DNA of 64,000 bases from Pomphorhynchus laevis (Eukaryota > Acanthocephala > Palaeacanthocephala > Echinorhynchida > Pomphorhynchidae). The stretch is from assembly GCA_012934845.2 (NCBI GenBank), contig WNNJ02002034.1:19483-83482 (forward strand), read 5' to 3'. The notes below the pieces were generated by a model. The model did not search any database. It was not told the origin of the DNA and worked only from the letters and a program-made list of their open reading frames with translations. Made by a program: the position numbers and the translations under genes. Below, in pieces: positions 34,081-44,545 of this stretch (the stretch's first letter is position 1; each line of letters starts with the position of its first letter).

Positions 34081-34189
34081 TAATAATAAATATTATATTA
34101 ACAAAATAACAAAGTTAGATAAAAAAGCTAGATCTGGTATACATTGTTACCTTCATCAATAATTGTCATACATAGCTCATGAAAAACTT

Positions 34190-35460
34190 CTTTAACATCT
34201 TCACGGCCTCAGGTCCAGGGGATCTGACCCCCAGCCGCACCAGCGCGCCGCCTTCTGACTGAACCATTCGGAGTCTCTCACCCCTAAGAGTCCAGTCGAG
34301 GCGGACTATGGTCAGTAATCTCGAGGTGAGGATATTGAGAAGCCTTAATCTTTGCTCTGGGGAACGTCCTCTAGATAAGAATACTAAACCCGAGATAGCC
34401 CAAGTACCCCAAAGGCGTACTTAGGTTTTCCCAATCAATGACGGATGCTGGACACGTTTCAGGGCCCACCTAGCTCTCTTCAGAATACGTTTGTCTTTAT
34501 TCAGGTCAGTTTTTGCGGACCAATTCACCGTAACAGTGAAACCCAGGTATTTTACTCGGCCTGTGAATGTGTGGAGTGGTTGATAAGTCAATATGGAAGA
34601 TAGAGCTGAGAGTACTAGTCTCGTAAATTTTTTCTTTGTTGCAGGGCGCCATGAAAGACAACCACCTGCGATTTGGAGGAGTTTAAAATAAGATTGGACC
34701 GGGTTAACTGGTATTTTAATCTTAAAAGCTTTGAATATAACAATGCAGGCAGCAAGATATAAGATAGGAAAAAGTGGGGAGTTTTGATGCGCACATGTAA
34801 TAGGGTAGAACTGGCGTGCATCAGCGTCGTCTTCATAGAAGAACTGCTTGGTATACAGCAATCTCTCCACCCTGTTAACAATTCCCGCAAGCACCCACGA
34901 GAGACCTGAGAGAGGAGATAACAAACGGAATGGAAATGCGGTCAAATGCAACAGAAAAGTCGAGAAAAACAGCCACAGCAAGCTGATGGCTATTATCCTG
35001 ACAAAACTGGTTCACTTCACCAATTGCTGAATAGACCGAGCGACCTTTGACAAACCCATGAAAACTCGACGAAATTAAATCACGCCTACTTAAATCGTCG
35101 CGGATTCTACGCACAAGCGCTTTTTGTAGATAAAGATTAGGGAGTTTTGAATCGAGATAGTCCGCAGATTTTTAGGATATGAAATCAATTTCTTTTTTTG
35201 GTATAAAAACACGACGGCTGTAATTAATGCCAGCAACATAGGAGGCTAATAGCATTGTGATGGCGACATCCTTTCTCTGACTGTATGTCAAAAGCTGACA
35301 GACACGAGTGGAGAGTGGCGCGTGGGATTTGGAGGTGCCTGGAAGTGGTCCCCAGGAGTTTAGGATATCTGTGACAGATAAGTCCCTGCTCCTGAAGTCA
35401 TACTAAGGCGGGATTGGTTGGGGAGATAGAGTGGCTCCATAATTATGTAGGGATAGTGAC
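34190..35460 (-). mobile_element. LINE family D, copy D3 (5'-truncated)
   Basis: Minus strand. FHGFVKGRSVYSAIGEVNQFCQ...AVFLDFSVAFDRIS (35,070-34,930) gives RT motif A and its upstream part. FYPITCAHQNSPLFPIL (about 34,810) replaces motif B. The YADD region appears deleted, because the sequence passes straight to IKIPVNPVQSYFKLL. The C-terminal VKYLGFTVTVNWSAKTDLNKDKRILKRARWALKRVQH (about 34,570-34,450) and the family 3' tail at 34,195-34,300 follow. So RT motif C is missing besides the 5' truncation. Confidence 0.8.
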
Positions 35461-35789
35461 CCCTCAAATTAAATACGAAGAGAATGTGAAATTGCTTGCA
35501 AACCATTTGAGTGCGTAAAGGTGCATTGAACCAATTATTTTCTCCTAAACCCTAATTCAATAATAGAAGACATAAACCGATTTGTTCTAATGACAAGTTA
35601 TTATTGACCTGTGCACTTTGTTTTCCCGGTAATATAACCTCTGTCAAAAATACTGAAACTATGTATTATTGATAAGACCATATTATTTTTCTGCTAATTT
35701 TCAAATAAATTTAATGGATTTTTTATTTTTCTTATAATTTTACAAAATAAAAAAAATATTATTAAAAATTTATTTAAATTCTTAAACGG
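35461..35789. other. Non-coding, AT-rich
   Basis: Nothing recognised, apart from a possible trace of the Naiad-like RT C-terminus at its right end (AATTCTTAAACGGAAAATGTTATGG, about 35,777). Confidence 0.4.
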
Positions 35790-36150
35790 AAAATGTTATG
35801 GATTGATAATAAATAATATGCTTTGTTTTGAAATAAGGTACACTAAATAATCAAATTTCATTAAATGAAATACGTTATTAGTGCGTATTTGGCCCAACTG
35901 CCATTTTGGATAGAGGAATAGGGGGTCGAAACCCAATAACATATCAGTTCTTCCTGACGTCCTCTCATTTTTATTCTGATTCATCGTCTATTATTTGTTA
36001 GTCAATTCTATAACGATTGAATTTTATTTTAGATTTCAATTTAAAATTTTAACTTTATAAATATAAGTTGTATAAAATCATATATAATTATTTATTATTT
36101 ATCTTTATTTTTGATTTATATTTAATCTAAAATACGTAGACTCAGTTATC
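35790..36150 (-). repeat. Naiad-like PLE 3' UTR copy with terminal hairpin
   Basis: This has the same order as the UTR after copy N2: GATAATAAATAATATGCTTTG, then the hairpin region with GGCCCAACTGCC...AACCCAATAACATATCAG, then TTAGTCAATTC and an AT-rich body, ending TACGTAGACTCAGTT. The coding part that should precede it is almost gone. It stands directly upstream of copy N2, so the two form a tandem pair. Confidence 0.7.
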
Positions 36151-36350
36151 TGAATTCATTTGTATCTATTGAGCATGGAAAAGTACTCATAATAGTACAT
36201 GAGGAAAATGAAATGCATAACTAAAATACCTTGAATATTTTACTCTAATGGATCTACAATAAAAAGAGAACTGGTTTCATCGAAAATGAAAAAAAACTAT
36301 TTAAAAATATAAAGAAAAAAAACTAAAAAAGTAAAACCAAAAAGGGAGAA

Positions 36351-38270
36351 TACTATAATCGGACAATAAATGTTAATAATAACAATAAAAAATATACACT
36401 AGCCATAAACTTAATAAATAAATGTATAGATAACATAAATATAGCTGGACTTTTAAATAATTCTAAAAGTAAAGAAATAATAGGGTCAGATTTAAGTAAA
36501 TATATTCCTAAAATAAGGTATAAACTATTACCACCATTAGGACGAAAAATTTGTAATTATAATAAAGAATTGCAAATGTATACAGAACTTACCAAATTAA
36601 AGCATAACTATATAATAACAACTATTGATAAAGCTAGTAATAACTTTGTCTTCATATGCAAAAAGCTTTATTATGATATACTAATGAAAGAGGTTAATTC
36701 TAATGATTTAAATGTAAATCCAACATATGAACGTAGTGAGTTGAGTTTAGAAACAATTATTACAAGTCACTGTTCTATAATGGATAAAAAGGGTATAAAG
36801 GTTGAATCAGATAATAAAACTATACCTATATTATATTGGAATCCAAAATTACATAAAAATCCAATAAAACCTAGGTTCATATGTAGTGCGTTTAAATGTA
36901 CATTAAACCACTTTCTGTCTATATGAATAAAATACTTAAAGTAATTAAAGCACACTTCAAAAAATATTGTAAGGTAATCGAAATTAATACTGGTATAAAA
37001 CACTACTTCAGTATTAATACTACAAAAGAATTTTTAGAACAGACAAAAGGAATAAATTTTCAAAATATAAATACATACGATTTTAGTACGCTTTATATAA
37101 ATCTAGATTTAGTAGATATTAAAGAAGCGTTAGTAAAATTAATTAATCTTATATTCGGAAAAAGATATATATACATGTTTATAATAATTATAGCGCCTAT
37201 CCAACAAAAATTAAACCATCAAGTAAATATAAATATATTGATAAAATTGAATTAATAGAATCCTTAAATATTTTGATAAATCAAAATTATTTAAAAGTAG
37301 GGACATCTATATTTAGACAAGTAAAATGTGTTCCAATGGGCGGTAATAGTAGCCCAATTATAGCTGACTTGTTTTTAAGCTTTATAGAATATGAATTTGT
37401 TCATAACTGTGTAAAAACTAAATCTAAACTATATAAATATATGAAATATGTTTCGATACATTGATGATATATGTGTATTTAATTCTAATAATTTTTATTC
37501 AATTAGTGAGCACATTTATCCAGAAAGCCTTTTTCTTAACAAAACCAATATTAATGATAAAGAAGGTGTATATCTAGATATGAACATTAAATTAACTAAA
37601 ACTACTATTAATTTATATCGTAAAGATGACATATTTAAATTTACAAGAAACATATTTTTGCATGAGCATTCATGCATACCATATAATATAAAATATAATA
37701 CATTAAAATAATGAAATTTTAAGAATTGCAACAATATGTAATGATATTGGCTTTCTTCAAAATCATTTAAATAATTTAATAGATACATATTTTAAACTAG
37801 GTTACTATAAAAATAACATCAAGCAGAAAATAGTAAAATATATAAATCAACACAATAATATAAAGAATAAATTTAAACTCTTAAGTGGCAAATTTTTATG
37901 GATGGATAATAAATAATATACTTTGTATTAGAATAAGATACTAGATAGTTTTATCAGAGGAAATACATCATTAGCATGTATTTGGCCCCGCTGCTATGTT
38001 GGGTCGATAATTAGGGGACAAAACCTGATAACATAGCAGTTCCTCCTGGTGACCTCTAATCCTTATTCTGATACATAGTTTTTTATCTATTAGTCAATTC
38101 ATATAATTTGATTTTTATTTTTAATTTCAGTTTATAATTCATCTTGATATAAATTATATAAAATCTTATAACAATTATTTATTATTAATTAATTTTTTAT
38201 TATTTAACTATTTAACTTTTATTTTGCATTATTTTTAATTTGCAATATAAAATATGTAGACTCAGTTAGC
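36351..38270 (+). mobile_element. Naiad-like PLE copy N2: linker, RT and 3' UTR
   Basis: Starts in the linker (RTINVNNNN, 36,353) and reaches KLLPPLGRKICNYNKEL (about 36,530). It then jumps directly to YTELTKLKHNYIITTIDKASNNF, so the CxC motif and RT fingers start are deleted. RT continues with PILYWNPKLHKNPIKPRFI (about 36,825), motif A YDFSTLYINLDL (about 37,078), motif B CVPMGGNSSPIIADLFLSF (about 37,328) and motif C FRYIDDICVFN (about 37,449). RT ends with ATICNDIGFLQNHLNN and a stop at about 37,915. The 3' UTR (37,916-38,270) has a hairpin with CTGCTATGTT/AACATAGCAG arms and ends GTAGACTCAGTTAGC. No nuclease follows RT, in keeping with the N-terminal EN type. Confidence 0.85.
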
Positions 38271-38289
38271 TTATTTTAATAATTAGTTT

Positions 38290-39480
38290 GGGGCTTTTGA
38301 ATTCGTTTTAAGTGCACCAACCCTTTATAGGTTGTCAGCGACGACATATTGTTTTCCTGGCCGATACACTATTTCAAATTTAAGTGATGTTAGTTCTAGT
38401 CTCATATGTCTATATTTTCGTTCTTTATACGACACTTTGTAAAAGTATTAAACATGAACGCTAGTGATTTTCGGTCCGTTATGACTGTAAATTCTCTTTC
38501 GATCAGATAGTGGCATTTAAGTAAATGCCATTTCAGCAATAATTCTATAATATCGTGAATCTCTTTTTCTACTGAGAAATATTGTACCTAGGCATTCGTC
38601 AAGGTACGCAAGCCAAATACTACTGGTCGACTTAATTGATTCAGTGATGCGGCTATTTAGTTTTAGATGCATCTGTTTCAATAGTAAGTGGTTTGTTATG
38701 CAGTGTAGAGCAGCACTAGCAAAATCGGATTTTATTTCGACAAATGCTTTGATTGCTTTGGTGCCGATTGGGAAAATTGTTAGACTTTAATTTTAGCTAT
38801 TTTTGCCGAGAAATTCGGAATCCAATTGAAATAGTAAAAAAGCATACCGAGGACTCTCAGTAGCTTGCAGTGATTTTTCGGAATAGGAAGTTCATCAAAG
38901 GTGCAAAACGGTCTGGGTCTTGTTTTATACTTCTTTTTTTCGCTTGGTAACCGAGTATATTTTTGCATTCTTATCCAAATTTGCGTTTCGCATGATTAAG
39001 TATCAGATCAAGTGAGTTACATACTGAAATAAAACGTTCAACGTTTAGGCCATGTTGTTCTTTTGTTAGTCCACATGTAATGTCGTCTAGGGTATACGAC
39101 GGTATTTATATGCTTGTTACTCTAAATTATTGTGTCCATTATTCTCTGGAAACATGATACGGCGTTTGTTAGGCCGAATTGAATTCTTGTAAATTGATAG
39201 AGAGAGGCAACATGCTACAAACACTGTGTAGGAGCAATCGGGTAAATTTATTTTAACTTGGTGATATGTGGATTTAAGATCGATAGTCAAAAAGAACCGA
39301 TACTCGGATATCTGAGAGAATATATCTTCAATATTTGGAAGTGGATATCCGTCTAGTAGTGTATTGATTTATTGTTTAAAAGTAGTCGACGACGAGTCTT
39401 TTCTTATGACGTTGGTTTGTTGAAACGAATACTTAAGTGCGCCAAGGCAATGAGCTGGGTTCCATTATGTTCTATTTTAG
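38290..39480 (-). mobile_element. Ty3/gypsy fossil: RT and RNase H part
   Basis: The minus strand resembles the RT core, the connection region and RNase H of a Ty3/gypsy polyprotein, in the expected order. It is broken by several lesions. LTRs, gag, protease and integrase are not seen next to it. It may or may not belong to the same family as the integrase fragment at 10,260. The age is not measurable without a paired LTR. Confidence 0.7.
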
Positions 39481-39533
39481 CATCCAGTTAATTTTATTTT
39501 GTATAAATATTTTTTTCATAGTCGCTTGCTTGC

Positions 39534-40411
39534 GTGATTTGGTTAGAATTGGAGTGTAATTCTCTGCCAAATGTTCGAAATGTCTTGCTTCACCTCGGCC
39601 TTCTCAACACTAGATCTATTCTACATAAATCCGATATCATCATCAACCTCTTCACCAAGCAAACCATCAGTCTCGTGGATCCTCCCCGTCAGCCCAACAT
39701 ATATCCTTCCCCTGTATCTTTTACCTCATCAATCATCCCCATAGTGTACAATATCACTTTATTAGGATTCCATTTCGATGATCACCTTTCCCTTAAACCA
39801 TTCGTCTACGTCCGCTCGTCTAACTTAATTCTCCGTGACATCCGCTGTATCTGCCCCTGTATCGACTTCCGTTCTTATATGTCTCTTCTTTCATCGCTTC
39901 TCTTCCTCAAAATCGATTACTGTGTCAGCCTTTTTCGCCAATTCTTCAAATGCATCATCCTAACCATACAACATATCATCAACTCCGCCGTTCGAGTGCG
40001 CCTAGGTCTCCGTCGCTTCGACCACACATTCACATATCTTGCTCAACTCTCGTGGCCCACCATCTACATCAGCATCTAACTACGCTTTTTTATCACTTTT
40101 CGTCTCATCGCTTTCTGCTCCCTATCGTTCATCAACCTTCCTTTCTTAGACGGCACTCACCCCACCTTTCAATCGCTGCATTCCCGCAATTCCTTCTTAC
40201 CTAACGTTCCCAATTACTCTAACAACTATGATCTTCAATCCTTCATCGTCCCCGCTCCCGTCGCTGGAATCCGCTCCCTCTCGACGTCCGCCGCGCTCCC
40301 TCCTTTATCACATTCAAATACATCCTCCGTTCCCACCTTTTTGACACATAATTTAGACTTCTTTCTTCGTGGTCATGTAAACGTGCGCCAGCACATTTAC
40401 ATGACCACGAA
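39534..40411 (+). mobile_element. LINE family A, copy A2: internal-deletion derivative
   Basis: The first part reads LHLGLLNTRSILHKSDIIINLFTKQTISLVD (about 39,585-39,690), the very start of the APE endonuclease. Soon after (about 39,750) it joins LLGFHFDDHLSLKPFVYVRSSNLILRDI, the RT thumb/C-terminal region, without any RT core. It then runs through IDYCVSLFRQF and LAQLSWPT to WNPLPLDVRRAPSFITFKYILRSHLF (about 40,260-40,340). The 3' end has the family stem-loop and an AATTAATT tail (40,411-40,455). So about 2 kb of EN and RT is missing, leaving a non-autonomous derivative. One frame stays open over 181 codons across the junction. Confidence 0.75.
40366..40411 (+). other. Perfect 16-bp hairpin at the 3' end of LINE A2
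   Basis: TTCGTGGTCATGTAAA (40,366-40,381) and TTTACATGACCACGAA (40,396-40,411) are perfect reverse complements around a 14-nt loop that itself contains GTGC/GCAC. It marks the end of the element, followed by a simple AATTAATT tail. The inner stem is shared with copies A1 and A3. Confidence 0.9.
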
Positions 40412-40567
40412 TTTAATTAATTAATTTATTAATTAATTTAATTAATTAATAATTAAAAAACAAACTTAATTAAAATATCAGTACCTCCCAAAAAGAAATC
40501 AAATTCTTTTGCGAATTTACAATGTGGTGAACAGGAAGATAAAGATAAAAGAATGAAACTTACTTAC

Positions 40568-40645
40568 ATCCTTGATTTCCCCTGGTTTGACAGGTTCATC
40601 TATTTTTACAGTCGCAAAATATCTCGCTATCAGTCGGGATAGAAA
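40568..40645 (-). other. Candidate 78-nt internal exon, host origin unproven
   Basis: On the minus strand a polypyrimidine-poor acceptor TTTCTAACAG precedes, and a strong donor GTAAGTAAG follows, a 78-nt segment (26 codons, phase 0). The segment is open and reads FLSRLIARYFATVKIDEPVK plus PGEIKD. I do not recognise the protein. The donor is a near-perfect consensus. It may be a leftover exon of a host gene or chance. No partner exon was found nearby. Confidence 0.3.
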
Positions 40646-40722
40646 CTGTTAGAAACCCATACAATATTTCATTTTTGATAATGATAATGCCCTCTTTTTG
40701 CAGCAGGAGCGGTTCTGAGAGA

Positions 40723-40815
40723 TGCTTAACTAGTTAAGCAGATGTTTCGAAATCACATAAGTTTGATCTATAAGATTAACGGTTGAGTAATGCTCACATT
40801 GATCTCAATGTGAGC
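40723..40815. repeat. Two perfect palindromes
   Basis: TGCTTAACTAGTTAAGCA (40,723-40,740) is an 18-bp perfect palindrome. At 40,792-40,815 an 11-bp stem GCTCACATTGA pairs with TCAATGTGAGC around TC. Imperfect outer arms (TTAACGGTTGAG / CTTAACCATCGTTAA) extend the second. Possibly the remains of a small foldback element. Confidence 0.75.
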
Positions 40816-41276
40816 TTCTTAACCATCGTTAAAATCATAGGGTTTTTGGTGATCTCTTATTAAATACTGCAATTTTTTATTCTTCGTCGTTCGGCTTTTA
40901 GGACTAGTTGGATGAAGAACGAAAGAGAGTAAGATGTATGTAAAGAGACGTCTTAACAGACAAACGTCTTAACATTAGATTTTTTATTCCAATGCAAACT
41001 ATATTATAGGTGATCTGAATGACTCTGATAAAGCTCGATTGACATCCTTGCTAAATTGAATCGGAAGAACTATAATACAACAAGAAAAACCTTCGTATGT
41101 CGTCACACTGATTATTAATCAATTAAAGATTTTGCAATTCAATAAAAATATGCTAATTTGAAATAAAAACGGTTAATGAATGTATAATGAGATGGGCTTA
41201 ACGACTGGCATAATCTTGCAAACACTTAACTTGGACAGAATATATGGTCCAAAAATAAAAAAAGATTTATTTTAAC

Positions 41277-44200
41277 CTGGCAAATGCGTGCCAGAGCACG
41301 CTTACGTGACCAAAACGAAACAAAAATGTTAATCGTGTCGAGACGATGTGAACGGAGGAGGTGTTTGAATGTAATAAAGGAGGGAGCGCGGCGGACGTCG
41401 AGAGGGAGTTGATTCCAGGCGAGTGAGGCGATGACAAGGAAGATCGAAGACCGTAGTTGTTGGAGTAATCGGGAACGTGAAGTAAAAGGGTATGACGGGA
41501 ACGCAGCGATAGCGAGATGTGGCTAGTGTTGTCTGAGAAAGTAAGGTTGATGAACGATGGGGAGCCAACAGAGATGAGACGAAAAGTTAAAAGAAGAAGG
41601 CGGAGTTAGGTGCTGATGTGGATGGTGGACCAGGAGAGTTGGGCAAAATATGTGGTTGTGTGGTCGAAGCGACGGAGACGACAGAGCACTCGAATGGCGG
41701 AGTTTAGTATTCGTTGTAGAGGTAGGATGATGAATTTTGGAGAATTTGCGAAAAGGCTACGGCACTAATCGATTTTGGGGAAAAGAAACGATGAAAGAAG
41801 AGACATACAAGAACGTAAGTCGATAATGGGGCGGATACGGCGGATGTCACTGAGAATTAAGTTAGACGAGCGGACCTTGTAACGGACAAAGGGTTTAAAA
41901 GAAAGGTGATCATCGAAATGGAAACCTAAGAAAGTGAGATTGTGGACTATGGGATGATCGATGAGGCAAAAGATACAGTGGAAGGAGATATGTTTGGTTT
42001 ATGGGGGAGGATCCACATTATTTTGGACTTGTCGGGGTTTATAACGAGATGGAGATTGGAGAGACGTTTGTAGATAGAAGAAATACAGTTAGAGGCAGAA
42101 ATGCCAGTATCGTGTATGCGATGTGCGGGTGCATGAGCCTAGATGAGGATGTCATCGGCGTATTGTATGACGTTAAAGGAGTAAGCTTTGATAAACGGAG
42201 AGAGATCGCCAAGCAGATGAGATAAAAGCAGGGGACTAGTACTGAACCTCGTCGGACCTCGCACAAAATAGGGATGGGAGGGGAGGATGATGAATTATAA
42301 CAGACGTGAAAAGAACTGTCGGATAGATATGAGGCAAGCCATGCTACGGAGGGGAAAGAAAAGCCGTAATCATAACGAAGGTGATAAAGGAGGACGGAGT
42401 TGCATTTAGTACGTAGTAGGTTGAGATTAGACCAGCGAAGAGCAAGATAGGAATCACGGAAAGATGGAGTGATCGAGCGGAAATCACGTCTGAGAGAGCG
42501 GTGATAGACTCGAAAAGCATGACGAAGTCGACGCTTTGAGAGTAGGCATTGGATGTCAAAACATAAGGCACGGTGCAAGCGACGGTGTGGATGGGGCTTG
42601 AAAGGTAAGAGAAGATCGAGAGTGGATGTGAGTTCAGAGTCGAAAAGAAAGGCGAGATCGTTAGAAGAGGAATATGCTATTGTGGGATAGGATATAGACG
42701 ATTTGAATAAAGCAGAGCGGAGAAGAAAGAAGTCAAGATTTCTCCAAGGGCGACGTAGTATTGTAGGTGTGTGAGGAGAGGTGTGGTTGTGAGTGAGATC
42801 AAGGGTGACAGGAAAGTGATCGAATAGACCAGGATCTAAGATGGACAGTTAGGTGTATGCAGAAAAATGATCGTGGACAGCGATGCTGTTGAGTGCCCCG
42901 CCAAGGATATGTGTGGGTAAGTGAAGATGGGTTTGTAGTTATAGTTGGATAGAATGTTGATGAACTAGATGGACTAGGTAGAAGAGGGGCGGTCGAGGCG
43001 GATGTTGAAGTCGCCAATAACGATTGAAGGGAAGGAGGACAAAGAAGAGTGATACAGAATGTCAGCGAGTTGGGTAAAAAATGGAGGTAGGACCAGATGA
43101 ATCAGGATGGTATGCAAAGGCTAGATCTAGAGTGATCGGGTTAGAAGAACGACAAGTGATCAGTACAAAACAGCAAAGACTGAAAGGGGAAGTGATTTTG
43201 CGAATAGACGCAGGGTAACAAGCGAATGCGACAAAGCCGCCATGACTAGAGAATTTAGAAGGGGATGAGCTTAGCGGGCGAGCGGATTCGACTAGTGAGC
43301 AACCGGCAGAGAGCAAACGGTGGATGGAGAGATCGTCAGAATCGGAGTGTCAGGATTCGGTGAGGCAGAAGAGATCGATGGACTGTTTGGAGAATAGGTT
43401 GAGGATGAGATCGGATTTATTGAGAATAGATCTAGTGTTGATAAAGCCGAGGCGGAAACTGTGTTTGGTGGTGATTGAGGCTAGTGTTGAAGACACATAG
43501 GGGAGATGGAGCGCTATTGGATTTTGAGGCGGGTGTTGACAACTTGAAAATTTCCGTCGATGTTTCGGATGGAAAGAGATGTTTCGCCGTTTTCCTAGCG
43601 ACAGCGTTTTTCGATGCGGGCAGATGAGAGTTGAGCGATTTCGGAGGGGGTGCGATCGGGGAACATGGGCGTGGCTGATGAGGACATTAGTTTGAATCGT
43701 TGAGAGAGGACAGAGGATGCGTGAGAGCGATGCTTGAAAACAATTTTTGGAGAGGGGGCTGGGAAGGATTAGATTGAGAAGATTTGTTTAGGCGGATGAA
43801 TGCGTCAGGAGAGGTTCTTGAAAATAGATGGTTTATCCGCAGGAACAAGAGACGAGAGGATTGGTCTGAATGCGGAAACATCGTGGTTGAGATTTCTTGT
43901 AGAGACAAAGAGGTAGAAGGAGTGATATTAGTGACGATGACGCAACGATCGCGCGAAGGGAAGCGTTTTCGTAAAGTAGGACGAGTAACGTGATTTGGTG
44001 AGATCACGATAGGAGAGATTGGAGTTGAGGATATCAAGGGAGTAAGTTCGACAGCGGAAGACAAGGATGATTTGGATAATATAGAGGTTGGTAAGCGATG
44101 TGTGGAAAATTTATGAGTGGAAGGATTGTGGAGGTTGATGGAGGTGATTTTGATTGAGGGATGTAGGTTATTAAGAAACGAGACAGAAAGGAAGAGACAG

Positions 44201-44380
44201 AGGGTGTCGGGAAGTGAAGACATGGGATTAGAAGTGCATGTGGTGACAGGATCAGTGGGTCGACAAAGGACATCAGAAACGACTGGGGTGGTTTGAGTGG
44301 ACACGTTGGAGGTTGATATGTTCTTATGGGAGAGGTCGCGTATGAGTTTGTTGGCACAAAATCCACATAGAACCTTAAAC
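41277..44380 (-). mobile_element. LINE family A, copy A3 (ORF1 + EN + C-terminus, RT core deleted)
   Basis: Minus strand. The ORF1-like start CGFCANKLIRDLSHKN (about 44,360) leads into a Ser/Thr/Pro-rich protein to 43,687 with KRFPSRDRCVIVTNI. EN: AGCSLVESARPLSS...SSHGGFVAFA (about 43,310), IGDFNIRLDRPSST (about 43,000) and DHFPVTLDL (about 42,815). At about 42,400 SNLNLLRTKCNSVLL joins YHLRYDYGFSFPSVAWLASYLSD, so RT motifs 1 to A are deleted. A degraded motif B (RRGSVLVPCF, about 42,250) and thumb follow. The C-terminus LESTPSRRPPRSLLYYIQTPPPF is at 41,400-41,345 and the 3' stem-loop at 41,284-41,312. G+C is higher than in the flanks. It lies 3'-to-3' with A2. Confidence 0.8.
43687..44380 (-). 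pseudogene. LINE A3 ORF1-like protein
   Basis: Open for 205 codons (44,304-43,687), with an upstream C-x2-C (CGFC) in the same or the overlapping frame. It is rich in Ser, Thr, Pro. No RRM or CCHC is clear, though KRFPSRDRCVIVTNI resembles an RRM-like strand. Assigned as ORF1 only because of its place directly upstream of the EN of the same LINE. Confidence 0.45.
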
Positions 44381-44545
44381 CTTAAATGATTTAAGCAATA
44401 ATGACATTTAAAATATTAATGAAATTTTAAATTATTATTATTCTCAAAAGGCTTAGCCATAAGGCTATTTTGCTTGATCAGTTTTTTTAATGAAACTAAA
44501 AATAAGAAATGAAGAAAAATAAGTCAACACGCAAAAAAAAACAAA

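Larger units (their letters stand above)
40456..41276. other. Mostly unassigned stretch between convergent LINEs A2 and A3
   Basis: Contains a candidate orphan exon on the minus strand (40,568-40,645) and two perfect palindromes (40,723-40,740 and 40,792-40,815). Nothing else is recognised. Confidence 0.4.

Noticed and set aside
35905-35960. tRNA-like GGGTCGAAACCC
   Set aside because: It is part of the hairpin of the PLE UTR. No cloverleaf or A box at the right distance.
38290-39480. Gypsy RT/RNase H and the integrase at 10,260 as halves of one element
   Set aside because: They lie 28 kb apart on opposite strands, and nothing links them beyond belonging to the same superfamily.
42001-42225. 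74-codon plus frame in LINE A3
   Set aside because: Shadow of the minus-strand LINE.
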